A DNA stretch of 64,000 bases from an uncultured Hungatella sp. (GCA_947066955.1 CAMTAF010000002.1:42754-106753), one strand, 5' to 3'; counted from the first letter of the stretch, positions 10,961 to 20,719 are shown. Program-made: numbers and translations. Notes: generated by a model not told the origin, from the letters alone.

Positions 10961-12100
10961 TCATGTGTCCCCGGCCAGAGGCAGAATCTCTCTCTCCAGG
11001 ACCTCCTCCATAGCCTTCTCCGCAAACAGCTGTCCGTAAAGTTCTCTGATCAGTTCTCTTTTCTCCTGAATCTTCTCCGAAACCTCCAGGATCTTCTCCG
11101 CGCTCCTGCCGGGATCTTTCCGGGAACAGTTTACGCCGATCCCGGACTGCTCCACCAAATCCCAGGTATCCCCCCTGATATTGTTGATCAGAGGCACGCC
11201 GCAGCAAAAATAGTCAATGGACTTCATGGTCAGCCCCACGCGGACCGTCTCCTTCATCATGTTGATTCCAAAGCTGCATTTCTCCAGGATCTGCCTCTTG
11301 GCCTCCTCATCATACACGGCTCCGTGATACTCTGCCTGAATCCCACGGCCTTTTAATTTTTCCAAAAATATCTCCCTGCTCTCTCCGTCTCCTATGACAT
11401 GGACCAAAACCGGCTTTTTCTGATTCACCTTATCCAAAACTTCTGTGATCAAATCCATGTCAATGATATGGTTGATGGATCCCAGATATCCCATGTGAAG
11501 CCTGTCCCTGTCAGGGGAAAAGACCGGCTTTCCCTCGGGTTCCCTCTCTTTCGGCCAGTACATCACCGCTTTCCTCTTAATATCCGGATTGCTGTCCATA
11601 TGCAGAAGCTCCTGATAAAGCCTGCACTCGGTCATCACCAGATCAGCCTCGGCCAGATAATCATCCCTCAGTTTCCGCCAGCACTGAATTGGCCAAAACT
11701 GCTCTATCCCCTTTATGGGCAGAGACTCGGGCCATAAATCGATAAGATCCAGCACAAGGCTGGCTCCTGAGCGCCTCTTAAGCCTGGCCGCTACAGGGGT
11801 CAGAGAATTGGCGGGAATCAAAACATACAGCAGGTCCACAGGCTGATCCTTTAAGAGCCTGTACACTTTTCTGGAAAAATCATACTGAGAAACCATCCGC
11901 GGGACGGACATGTTTTTTTTGTAAGGCACTGTATCGATAAAGGAGTGGTCCTCCGCCTCACGCGCTTTTTTTCTCTTTTCCCTGTGATCAAAATCCGAGT
12001 AAACCCATCTCACCTGAAAGCCATGTTTTTGGAGAAAATGCCCTACTTTTTCTGCCCTGGGCTCATAATTGGAGGAATTTGTCACGATCACTGCTCTCAT
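10961..12100 (-). CDS. GT4-type glycosyltransferase
   Basis: Start trimmed to MRAVIVTNSSNYEPRAEKVGHFLQKHGFQVRW; GYLGSINHIIDMDLITEVL, HVIGDGESREIFLEKL, GLTMKSIDYFCCGVPLINN. Confidence 0.82.
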   Translation of the reverse strand: MRAVIVTNSSNYEPRAEKVGHFLQKHGFQVRWVYSDFDHREKRKKAREAEDHSFIDTVPYKKNMSVPRMVSQYDFSRKVYRLLKDQPVDLLYVLIPANSLTPVAARLKRRSGASLVLDLIDLWPESLPIKGIEQFWPIQCWRKLRDDYLAEADLVMTECRLYQELLHMDSNPDIKRKAVMYWPKEREPEGKPVFSPDRDRLHMGYLGSINHIIDMDLITEVLDKVNQKKPVLVHVIGDGESREIFLEKLKGRGIQAEYHGAVYDEEAKRQILEKCSFGINMMKETVRVGLTMKSIDYFCCGVPLINNIRGDTWDLVEQSGIGVNCSRKDPGRSAEKILEVSEKIQEKRELIRELYGQLFAEKAMEEVLEREILPLAGDT

Positions 12101-13550
12101 AGGAATATCCGCTCTCCTCGTCCTCATACTCGTTTTCATACTCTCTGTCCGTCTCCTGCTCCACCATGGCCGAGGCCTCCTCGGAAAAGCCTTCCGTGCT
12201 CTCCTTCTCAAACAAAATCTTTATGGTCTTAAACAAAATCTCGATGTCCATGAGAACCGAATAGTTCTGAATGTACATCAGATCCAGCTTTAGCTTGTCA
12301 TAAGCTGTTGTGTTGTATTTTCCATAGACCTGGGCATAGCCTGTGAGGCCCCCTTTGACCTTCATGCGGTACGCGAACTCCGGGATCATCTCAGAGTACA
12401 GCTTCACATGCTCCACCCTCTCCGGCCTGGGGCCTACCAGGCTCATCTCCCCTTTTAAAATATTCAGCAGCTGGGGCAGCTCATCAATGCGCACCTTCCT
12501 GATAAACGCTCCTATGGGAGTGATCCTGGGATCCTTATCCGTGGCAGGGATGGATTTTCCCTCTTTCTCCGCGTCAACGATCATGCTGCGGAATTTACAG
12601 ATGGAAAATACCTTCCCGTCCTTGGTGCAGCGCTCCTGGTAAAAAAACACAGGGCCTTTATCATAGAGCTTGATGGCCAGCGCCGTCAGGGCAAAGATCG
12701 GCGAAGTGATCACCAGCATCATTGCCGAGACCAGGATATCCATGGTCCGCTTGATCACTTCCTGCTCCACCGAAAGCCCGTCATTTCTTGCCAGCAAAAG
12801 AGGTGTGTCAAAATAGTGCATATCTTCCGCGCTGCGGATTATAATATCAGAGATCTTCGGCATGGTATAAACTCTCAGGGAATGGCCGTAGCAGAACTTC
12901 AAAAGCTGGTTGCGTATCACAGATGGGAGATCACAGATTACAACCCCTTCATACTGCAAAAGCAGTTCCTTCACTTTCTCCGCATTCTCCCTGTTGATCT
13001 GCACGCTGGAACAGATGACAAACCGGTCCGCCCTGCTGTGTATCTTTTCCATCAGCTCCCCCATGGGGCGCTCCCCGTAGACCATGATCACCTTCCGGGG
13101 CGGATACACCTTCCGGTACAGGGTATTTGCCGAATAACCCCATATGACAATTATCACAAAGTGGATTACCGTCAGCCACACCAAAGGCATGGGAGACCGG
13201 AAATGCTTTACCAGCAGCACAATGGGGATATAGGACACCGCGTTGGCACAGGTGGTAGCCAGGGTGTGAGTGTAGATCAGCTCCCCATTTTTCAAATATC
13301 CCAGCCGCAGGCTCCCGTATATAGAGCTGAACACATACAAAATCAGGGCATACACCGCCGCCAGGGCATAGTTTCCCAGACGCTGGTAGGGCATCTCCAT
13401 CTGATCTTTATAACAGTAGATCCACATATACATAAAAATGATTGATTGTACGGCTATCAGACTCACGCCTGCCGCAAACCTTATGAGGCGCTTATACTGT
13501 TCATACTTTTTCACTTGTAATTCCGCCTTCCGCAATTCCTTTCTCCCCAT
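12063..13550 (-). CDS. Undecaprenyl-phosphate sugar-phosphate transferase (exopolysaccharide priming glycosyltransferase)
   Basis: KRTMDILVSAMMLVITSPIFALTALAIKLYDKGPVFFYQERCTKDGKVFSICKFRSMIVDAEKEG...RVRIDELPQLLNILKGEMSLVGPRPE; start trimmed to MGRKELRKAELQ. Confidence 0.93.
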   Translation of the reverse strand: MGRKELRKAELQVKKYEQYKRLIRFAAGVSLIAVQSIIFMYMWIYCYKDQMEMPYQRLGNYALAAVYALILYVFSSIYGSLRLGYLKNGELIYTHTLATTCANAVSYIPIVLLVKHFRSPMPLVWLTVIHFVIIVIWGYSANTLYRKVYPPRKVIMVYGERPMGELMEKIHSRADRFVICSSVQINRENAEKVKELLLQYEGVVICDLPSVIRNQLLKFCYGHSLRVYTMPKISDIIIRSAEDMHYFDTPLLLARNDGLSVEQEVIKRTMDILVSAMMLVITSPIFALTALAIKLYDKGPVFFYQERCTKDGKVFSICKFRSMIVDAEKEGKSIPATDKDPRITPIGAFIRKVRIDELPQLLNILKGEMSLVGPRPERVEHVKLYSEMIPEFAYRMKVKGGLTGYAQVYGKYNTTAYDKLKLDLMYIQNYSVLMDIEILFKTIKILFEKESTEGFSEEASAMVEQETDREYENEYEDEESGYSYESSDRDKFLQL

Positions 13551-13754
13551 GGCAAAGTATACCCTTGAGGCTATGCCGCAATTCGTCCCCTTCCAGGGCG
13601 GGCATACCTTGTCCATGCCCCGCAGAGCGGGCGCGCGCCGGCAAACTTCGCCTGTTAAAGTATATCATTTTATATCGTTTGCCGCAACGTCCAAAAAAAT
13701 CCTTCTGAACAGTATATCACTGAATATGGGACTTTACAACTGCCGTAAACAATC

Positions 13755-13766
13755 TTATACGAAATT
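13755..13766 (+). repeat. TTATACGAAATT direct repeat, left of integrase gene (pairs with 15024-15035)
   Basis: Exact 12-mer TTATACGAAATT at 13755 and 15024, same orientation, bracketing the integrase ORF; both are preceded by CAATCT. Confidence 0.6.
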
Positions 13767-13795
13767 ATACAAATTTGATTACCGGTCACGGGATA

Positions 13796-14941
13796 TCACA
13801 AATCTGTCTGCAATTCTTCCAAAGCTCTCAGCACGATCTTCTCGTCGCCCTCAAACATATGACTGTATCTTTTAAAGATGGTTTCCTGAATATCTCCGGA
13901 CACCTTTTCGATCACAGGCAGGGGCACATTTTTTCTGATGAGATTACTGATAAATGTATGACGGAAATCGTGAAGACTGCAGTGCTCGATCCCGGTCTCC
14001 CGGCAGGCCTTGGTGATCAGCATCAGGCAGTTTCCGTAACCATAATCAAAGATCTTGTCCCCCATCTGCCCGCCCCTGTCCAAGTGGGCATCCCGCTCAA
14101 GAATATAAAGGCTTTCCACAATCGGCGTCAAGGGAATGGTCCGCTTCTTAAAATTTTTCGGTTCTTTTATGGTGCCGTCCGCCAGCATGGATTTCGTGAT
14201 TCTCAGGCGCATCCCCTGCTGCTCCTCAAAATCCTGGTAAGTCAATGCCAGGCATTCCCCGATGCGTATCCCTGTATAGTAGAGAACATTGAACATAAAA
14301 CGAAATTTCGGATACCGGTCAACTCCCAGCCGCACAAAGCTGGATGTATGAAAATAATGATCCAGTCTCATCCACTCCTCATGAGTCAGAATCCTGACAT
14401 CATCTGTCTTTTTTGTCTTCACATTGTCTGTTCTGTGGAGGGGATTGTCGTTGATCAGCCTCTTTTTATAAGTCAGGTCAATGAGTTTGCGGAATGTGGC
14501 GTTAATGGAATGGAGGGTTTCCTCTGAATATCCGTGCTCCCGGCAGTCACTGAAAACCTTATAATAAATCTCCTCCGTGATATCCTTGATTCTGGTCTCC
14601 AGGGGAAGGAATTGTCCGATCATGCGAAGCTGCTGTTCCGTATTTTTCACTGTGGTGGGGCTAAAATTCTGAGCCTGGGCTCTGATCTTCCAAAGCTCAT
14701 ACGCTCCCTGGAGGGTGATGTCCTTGTCCTCCATCTTGCCCGCCTCCATCCGCAGCTTCGCCAACTCCTCCTTGGCCTCCGCCAAGGTGGCAATGCTGTA
14801 TTTCCACTTGGCCTTGTATTTGTTCCTCTGCGTCAGCGGGTCATAGATCTTATAATTATACTTCACATCGTACTTTTTCGTGCTCTGATTATAATAAATA
14901 TTCTTGTACTTTGTGGTCACCCTCTTCGCCTGCTCAGCCAT
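13796..14941 (-). CDS. Tyrosine-type site-specific recombinase/integrase
   Basis: N-terminal SAM-like domain (LWKIRAQAQNFSPTTVKNTEQQLRMIGQFLP); catalytic motifs YYTGIRIGECLALTYQDF, HDFRHTFISNLI, ...YSHM. Confidence 0.92.
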   Translation of the reverse strand: MAEQAKRVTTKYKNIYYNQSTKKYDVKYNYKIYDPLTQRNKYKAKWKYSIATLAEAKEELAKLRMEAGKMEDKDITLQGAYELWKIRAQAQNFSPTTVKNTEQQLRMIGQFLPLETRIKDITEEIYYKVFSDCREHGYSEETLHSINATFRKLIDLTYKKRLINDNPLHRTDNVKTKKTDDVRILTHEEWMRLDHYFHTSSFVRLGVDRYPKFRFMFNVLYYTGIRIGECLALTYQDFEEQQGMRLRITKSMLADGTIKEPKNFKKRTIPLTPIVESLYILERDAHLDRGGQMGDKIFDYGYGNCLMLITKACRETGIEHCSLHDFRHTFISNLIRKNVPLPVIEKVSGDIQETIFKRYSHMFEGDEKIVLRALEELQTDL

Positions 14942-14974
14942 AGCCGGTTTCTCCTTTCGTATGCTGTCTTCTTA

Positions 14975-15033
14975 TACGGATCTTTTCTTATTATACTACG
15001 AATCATATACGATCACAATCTATTTATACGAAA
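14975..15033 (+). promoter_or_regulatory. TACGRAT-like motif array, copy 1
   Basis: TACGGAT 14975, TACGAAT 14997, TACGATC 15008, TACGAAA 15027; spacing 22/11/19. Confidence 0.55.
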
Positions 15034-15106
15034 TTCTTATATATTTTTCTCTATAATATCACTGATTTTACAGTATTTATTGTAAAAACTCATTTATATT
15101 AGGAAG

Positions 15107-15123
15107 TATAATTACCTCGTAAT
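15107..15123 (+). promoter_or_regulatory. Conserved -10-like TATAAT plus ATTAC-CTC-GTAAT inverted repeat, copy 1
   Basis: GGAAGTATAATTACCTCGTAATG is identical in all four paralogous leaders, 75-77 bp from the ATG. Confidence 0.6.
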
Positions 15124-15183
15124 GAAACAGGAATTTTCGCAAAAGAAAATCCCAAAAAAAGGAAAAAGGAGAGTGCATTCATT

Positions 15184-16695
15184 ATGAGAAAGCAAACGAA
15201 ATTAGTTGCGGTACTGTCCGCAGCTGCTCTGTTAGCTATCGGCGCTTCCATGACTTCCTTCGCAGCCAGCGGCTGGGCACAGGAAGATGGAACTTGGGTA
15301 TATCTGGATAGCAGCGGGGACAGGGTGTATGACACCTGGAAGAAATCAGGATCCAGCTACTTCTATCTGAATGAGGATGGGGAGATGGCTACCAATGCGA
15401 TCATTGAGGATGGAGATTACAAGTACTATGTAGATGCAAGCGGTGCCAGAGTTACTAACCAGTGGATCTCCATGGAGAACGAAGACGGTGAGACCATCGG
15501 TGACAACGATGATATCTCTACTATTTGGTATTACTTCGGTTCTAACGGAAGAGCCAACAAAGCCACAAACGATACTAACGGAATTAAAACAGTCAATGGT
15601 AAGAAGTATCTTTTTGATGGGGATGGATACATGTTGTCCGGTTGGCAAGAGTATAACGATAAGCTATACTACTTAGGTGATGAGAACGAAGGCTGGGCAT
15701 ATACCGGTTGGCAGTACCTTGAGGTTCCGGAAAATTGGACAATGGCAGACGGTTCAAACTACGATGACGAAGAGTGGTTTTATTTCGATACATCAAATGG
15801 CAAGGCCGCTAAAAATACCAGAAAATATATCAATGGTAAATATTACGTTTTTGATGAAAACGGTGTAATGTTAAATAAGTGGGCGCAAGCCACACCGGCT
15901 GATTCAGATAAGCTGAATAACAGTGCTACACCTTTTGAGGCTCGTTACAAGGAGGATGGTTCCCAAGCAACCGGTTGGATATATGCATATGCGGATAATG
16001 AGGAAGACGGCGACCAGTATTGGTTCTATTTGGACAGTAAAGGTGTTCCGTTTAATCAGAATGGTGCAGATGGAGACGAAAATTCCGTAGCTATTAAGAA
16101 AGATGACGCAAATTGGAAGGATCCAATTTATGGCGTAGCAGCCAAGGTCATTAAGAGCAAAACTTACCTGTTCGATAATGAAGGAAAAATGCAGACTGGT
16201 GTATTTATCTTAAATGGTGTAGTGCGCACTGGAAGTTCTACCAATCTGTCGGGTATCTACTACTTCAACAAAGATAGCGGATCAGGGCAAGGAGCAATGG
16301 CAACCGGCAAAGTTACCGTAAGCTATGACGGCACTAACTATAACTATCATTTCCAGAAAGATGGTTCCGCTTACGCAATGTATATAGTTGATAGTTCTTT
16401 ATATGACGGACGTGGCGAGAGAGTTGATGCTGATGACGGCAATTCTTATACCGTATATGGTCCTGAAAGCGAAGAGGCAGTAATCAAGGTTAAAGACGGT
16501 ACAAAACTTTATGATATAACAGGTTCTCATAAAGTTACGGTCAAAACAGCTCAAGGTTCTTCTACCGTAGAGGGTCCGGCTATGCTGATTGTCAGCTCTG
16601 GCGGCAAAGTTAAGAAATCTGGTACTGTTAAGATTGACGGTATTAAATATACTCTTTCCGGTTATGTTGTTACCCAAGCTGAGTATGTCGATTAA
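15184..16695 (+). CDS. Secreted cell-wall-binding-repeat protein, paralogue 1
   Basis: Signal peptide MRKQTKLVAVLSAAALLAIGASMTSFAA; choline-binding-like GW/YY repeats (GWAQEDGTWVYLDSSGDRVYDTWKKSGSSYFYLNEDGEMAT); shared C-terminal SSGGKVKKSGTVKIDGIKYTLSGYVV. Confidence 0.88.
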   Translation: MRKQTKLVAVLSAAALLAIGASMTSFAASGWAQEDGTWVYLDSSGDRVYDTWKKSGSSYFYLNEDGEMATNAIIEDGDYKYYVDASGARVTNQWISMENEDGETIGDNDDISTIWYYFGSNGRANKATNDTNGIKTVNGKKYLFDGDGYMLSGWQEYNDKLYYLGDENEGWAYTGWQYLEVPENWTMADGSNYDDEEWFYFDTSNGKAAKNTRKYINGKYYVFDENGVMLNKWAQATPADSDKLNNSATPFEARYKEDGSQATGWIYAYADNEEDGDQYWFYLDSKGVPFNQNGADGDENSVAIKKDDANWKDPIYGVAAKVIKSKTYLFDNEGKMQTGVFILNGVVRTGSSTNLSGIYYFNKDSGSGQGAMATGKVTVSYDGTNYNYHFQKDGSAYAMYIVDSSLYDGRGERVDADDGNSYTVYGPESEEAVIKVKDGTKLYDITGSHKVTVKTAQGSSTVEGPAMLIVSSGGKVKKSGTVKIDGIKYTLSGYVVTQAEYVD

Positions 16696-16708
16696 TCATT
16701 AACTGTTA

Positions 16709-16742
16709 GAGGCAGGCGGGTTTATCCTGTCTGCCTTTTCAA
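16709..16742 (+). terminator. Rho-independent terminator
   Basis: GGCAGGCGGG-TTTATC-CTGTCTGCC-TTTTC. Confidence 0.7.
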
Positions 16743-16839
16743 AACTTACATTACCGTTCCTGCTGCCTTATTCGCCAGACCTCTACCCTATTGAGCAATT
16801 CATGTACTTGCTTTGACATCAAATAAAATCGACTGTGAA

Positions 16840-17095
16840 TGGTAACATATTTTATCCACCGTCACCAGACCGCTGCCCTTTTCATATCTTCCAACGCTTT
16901 ACACACAACCAACTTCTCCTCTCCTTCTTTCAACTGCAATTTCACATTAGCGCACTGGTTCAGCATGTCAATCTCATTTCTCTCAGATTCCGAAAATTCT
17001 CGTTCGCTGTTTTATCCAGCATTTCTATATCTTTCGAGTACTTAATAAACGACAGCACATTTCTCGAAGTTGTGTAGAATTTGTTCAATTTCTCG
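16840..17095 (-). pseudogene. Degraded C-terminal cassette of Rpn-like protein (cassette a)
   Basis: Reverse strand retains YTTS..VLSFIKYSKDIEMLDKTANENFRNLRE...VCK-like sequence with frame breaks. Confidence 0.5.
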
Positions 17096-17160
17096 TTAAC
17101 TAATCACCAAATTTGGAAATTTAACCCATCTTTCTCATAAATTCAAACCGTGGTCTTCCT

Positions 17161-17465
17161 TTACAGCATAGATAAAAATCTAGAACTCTCTGATTCCGGT
17201 ATTTTCAATGCCTTCATGGCCTGTTCTGCAGAAACATGGAATGCCTCCATCACATTTTTGATGTCTTCTAAATGCGTAGTTTTTCTTGTCTCCTCCGTTG
17301 CCTTCTGGGTTGCGTCTTGGGCTGCCTTTTTTTCATATCTTCCAACGCTTTGCACACAACCAATTCCTCCTCTCCTTCTTTCAAGCTCAGTTTCGCGTTC
17401 ACGCACTGGTTCAGCACATCAATCTCATTTTTTCTCAGATTTCGGAAATTCTCGTTCACTGTTAT
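17161..17465 (-). pseudogene. C-terminal cassette of Rpn-like protein, frameshifted at A7 (cassette b)
   Basis: Two overlapping frames: NENFRNLRKNEIDVLNQCVNAKLSLKEGEEELVVCKALEDMKK and KKAAQDATQKATEETRKTTHLEDIKNVMEAFHVSAEQAMKALKIPESESSRFLSML. Confidence 0.65.
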
Positions 17466-17598
17466 CAGATTTTAGGAAATCCCAAAAGTTGTAAACTGGT
17501 GTATTTTATTTTTCAAAAGTCAAAAAATTGTAAACTGGTGTCTATCAATTAAATCAGCATTTTATGATTTCAGTATACCAAAGACCGTTGTCCTTATT

Positions 17599-17991
17599 CT
17601 ACAGCATTGATAAAAACTTTGCGAACTCAGATTCTGGTATCTTTAATACGCCCATAGCCTGCTCTGCTGATATATGGAATGATTCCATTACATTTTTTAC
17701 TGCCTGTAAAAGCGTATTTTCAGTCGCTTCCTCAGTCGCTTTTTTTGCCGCTTTTTCTGCTGCCTTTTCTGCCGCTGCCTTTTTCATATCTTCTAACGCT
17801 TTACACACAACCAGCTCCTCCTCTCCTTCTTTCAAACTCAGTTTCGCGTTCACACACTGGTTCAGCACGTCGATCTCATTTTTTCTCAAATTCCGGAAAT
17901 TCCCGTTCACTATTTTATCCAGCATTTCCATATCTTTCGAGTACCTGATAAACGCCAACACCTCTCTCAACGTTGTATAGAATTGATTCAA
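17599..17991 (-). pseudogene. Stand-alone C-terminal cassette of Rpn-like protein with open frame (cassette c)
   Basis: NQFYTTLREVLAFIRYSKDMEMLDKIVNGNFRNLRKNEIDVLNQC...FLSML equals the C-terminal part of the 20476 copy; preceded by TGA TGA. Confidence 0.6.
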
Positions 17992-18080
17992 TTCCTCGTT
18001 GATTCATCAGTAAATTTAAAAATACAAAAAGTGACAGTTACTAAAGATAGGCAGGACTTTTGTTCCTGCCTGTTTTTTAT

Positions 18081-18165
18081 GCGCACGGAGTGGAAAAGAA
18101 ATGTGGCCGCTTGCGCGACTCCGCCCCGGTACGACGAGTAGCGGAAAAACCTCCCCTACTCGATT
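18081..18165 (+). repeat. Palindromic interspersed repeat, family A (degenerate copy)
   Basis: CGCACGGAGTGGAAAAGAAATGTGGCCGCTTGCGCGACTCCGCCCCGG...CGAGTAGCGG...CCCCTACTCG. Confidence 0.65.
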
Positions 18166-18253
18166 ATTCATTCTCATAAGATATTTTACAGCTATACAAT
18201 TCTACCTTTTATAATAACTTGTCGTTTGCACAAGTTCAGACCAAGGGCTTTCT

Positions 18254-18904
18254 TTACAGCATTGATAAAAATCTGGGACTCTCTGATTCCGGTATCTTTA
18301 ATGCCTTCATGGCCTGTTCTGCGGAAACATGGAATGCCTCCATCACATTTTTAATATCTTCTAAATGTGTAGTTTCCGTTGTCTTCTTTTTCATGTCTTC
18401 CAACGCTTTGCACACAACCAATTCCTCCTCTCCTTCTTCCAAGCTCAGTTTCGCATTCACACACTGGTTCAGCACGTCGATCTCATTTTTTCTCAGATTC
18501 CGAAAATTCCCGTTCACTGTTTTATCCAACATTTCCATATCTTTCGAGTACTTGATAAACGCCAACACCTCCCTCAGCGTTGTGTGAAATTTATCCAGTT
18601 CCTCATCAGAAAGACCGGCCGGATTATCAGATGCACCTGATAATCCGGCACCAGAGACAAGAGCCGCCTGTCCGTCATACATGGCCGTCAGGCTTTTCAT
18701 CACGTCTCGGTACTTCTGCTCCGGTTCGCCGGCACTGTCTGCCCCATAGGGAACCGCCAGCTCTGTGACATCCAACGCTTTCAGCTGCTCCGGCCTGATC
18801 ACCTGCTGGCCTCCGAAAATATAGTAATTGAAAGCATCTGCAAATATATTGTTCTGTTCCATGTAAACCTTAGTCACGGTATCTTTGCGGCCCAATCTCC
18901 TCAC
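18254..18904 (-). pseudogene. Rpn-like protein with internal deletion, reading frame kept (cassette d)
   Basis: N-terminus MRRLGRKDTVTKVYMEQNNIFADAFNYYIFGGQQVIRPEQ and C-terminus ...FLSML; core from AYLLLGIENQ to VPDYQVHLIAP missing. Confidence 0.65.
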
Positions 18905-19054
18905 CGCCTTTCCTTTTTTCTTTTAAGAAGCGGCACTCTCTGCTTCGCGAACCCTGCCAGTTCATCGAAAGACATCTTGAAAACGTTTCTCGTTTGCCTT
19001 CCTCTTTTAGACTACATTTTATCAGGTTTTAGGAAATCCCAAAAGTTGTAAACT

Positions 19055-19445
19055 GGTGTATATTTTATCCGCCGTCATAAAGCCGCTGTCTTTCTTCTAT
19101 AGCATTGATAAAAATTTTGCAGACTCAGATTCTGGTATCTTTAATACGTCCATCGCTTGCTCCGCCGATATGTGGAGTGATTCCATCACATTTTTGATGT
19201 TTTTTAAATGCGTAGTTTTCCTTGTCTCCTCCGCTGCCTTTTTTTCATATCTTCCAACGCTTTACACACAGCCAGTTCCTCCTCTCCTTCTTTCAACCAT
19301 AATTTCGCGTTCACGCACTGGTTCAGCACATCGATCTCATTTTTTCTCAGATTCTGGGAATTCTCGTTCACTGTTTTATCCAACATTTCCATATCTTTCG
19401 AGTACTTGATAAACGCCAGCATCTCCCTCAAAGTTGTGTGGAATT
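19055..19445 (-). pseudogene. C-terminal cassette of Rpn-like protein, frameshifted at A7 (cassette e)
   Basis: MREMLAFIKYSKDMEMLDKTVNENSQNLRKNEIDVLNQCVNAKLWLKEGEEELAVCKALEDMKK then a frame change. Confidence 0.6.
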
Positions 19446-19492
19446 AGAATCTTATTTTAACCGGTGGGAGAAAACCTCCTGCTGTCTTTCCT

Positions 19493-20476
19493 CTACAGCA
19501 TTGATAAAAACTTTGCGAAGTCAGATTCTGGTATCTTTAATACGCCCATAGCCTGCTCTGCTGATATATGGAGTGATTCCATTACATTTTTTACTGCCTG
19601 TAAAAGCGTATTTTCAGTCGCTTCCTCAGTCGCTTTTTTTGCCGCCTTTTCCGCTGCCTTTTCTGCCGCTGCCTTTTTCATGTCTTCCAACGCTTTGCAC
19701 ACAACCAATTCCTCCTCTCCTTCTTTCAAGCTCAGTTTCGCGTTCACGCACTGGTTCAGCACGTCGATCTCATTTTTTCTCAGATTTCGGAAATTCCCGT
19801 TCACTGTTTTATCCAACATTTCCATATCTTTCGAGTACTTGATAAACGCCAGCACCTCCCTCAGCGTTGTGTGGAATTTATCCAGTTCCTCATCAGAAAG
19901 ACCGGACGGCGCGATCAGATGCACCTGATAATCCGGCACCAGGGACAAAAGCCTCCTGTCCTTCACGCTCATCATCTCATGCAAGGTCATCGGGCCATCC
20001 CACGGGTCCGGTGAAAAGAAGACTACCAGCGTGATCACCGGGATCAGTTTATCCTCTTTATAAAATCCCGACAAAAATTCTCCCTCATTATGCCCTTTAT
20101 AATCCTTCGCCCCACGATGGCTTGCCGCCGCTTCCTGTACTTGTTTTGCGTAATTCAGCGCATCATACAGTAGGTTCTTCACCGGCATGGCGTAATTCAC
20201 ATCACTCTGGTTTTCAATTCCCAGCAACAAGTATGCCGCCTGTTCATCATACATGGCCGTCAGGCTCTTCATCACATCGCGGTATTTCTGCTCCGGCTCC
20301 CCGGCGCTGTCTGCCCCGTAAGGAACCGCCAACTCTGTGATATCCAACGCTTTCAGCTGCTCCGGCCTGATCACCTGCTGGCCTCCGAAAATATAGTAAT
20401 TGAAAGCATCTGCAAATATATTGTTCTGTTCCATATAGACCTTGGTCACGGTATCTTTGCGGCCCAATCTCCTCAC
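19493..20476 (-). CDS. Rpn/YhgA-like PD-(D/E)XK nuclease (putative recombination-promoting nuclease/transposase family), full length
   Basis: MRRLGRKDTVTKVYMEQNNIFADAFNYYIFGGQQVIRPEQLKALDITELAVPYG...YRDVMKSL...AAYLLLGIENQSDVNYAMPVKNLLYDALNYAKQVQE matches the Lachnospiraceae proteins usually annotated as Rpn family. Confidence 0.72.
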   Translation of the reverse strand: MRRLGRKDTVTKVYMEQNNIFADAFNYYIFGGQQVIRPEQLKALDITELAVPYGADSAGEPEQKYRDVMKSLTAMYDEQAAYLLLGIENQSDVNYAMPVKNLLYDALNYAKQVQEAAASHRGAKDYKGHNEGEFLSGFYKEDKLIPVITLVVFFSPDPWDGPMTLHEMMSVKDRRLLSLVPDYQVHLIAPSGLSDEELDKFHTTLREVLAFIKYSKDMEMLDKTVNGNFRNLRKNEIDVLNQCVNAKLSLKEGEEELVVCKALEDMKKAAAEKAAEKAAKKATEEATENTLLQAVKNVMESLHISAEQAMGVLKIPESDFAKFLSML

Positions 20477-20719
20477 CGCCTTTCCTTTTATTATCGTATG
20501 CTTTGGCAGCCATCACCGTTTTATGTTTCTTCTGAAACGGCTACCAAATCGCTTTTTAAAGTATTGGCACCTTCCGCTTCGCGGATCCTATCAGTACGTC
20601 GGAAGGCAGCCTGAAAACATTTCGCGTTTACCTTTCTCCTTCGAGTTTCTGGCTCCAGTATACCATATTTTATCCCCCTCCACAAGGCCGCCTCTCCAGA
20701 TTTGTATACTCATTATTTA

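Noticed and set aside
17564-17980. Plus-strand ORFs with repeated SYLPTLYTQP / ISFEYLINA motifs (17150-19930, 25835-26349)
   Set aside because: Antisense of the Rpn-like C-terminal cassettes, where the coding evidence is clear.
16840-20476. Calling the Rpn cassette array an active transposon cluster
   Set aside because: No terminal inverted repeats or target-site duplications identified; Rpn proteins are nucleases whose transposase label is historical.
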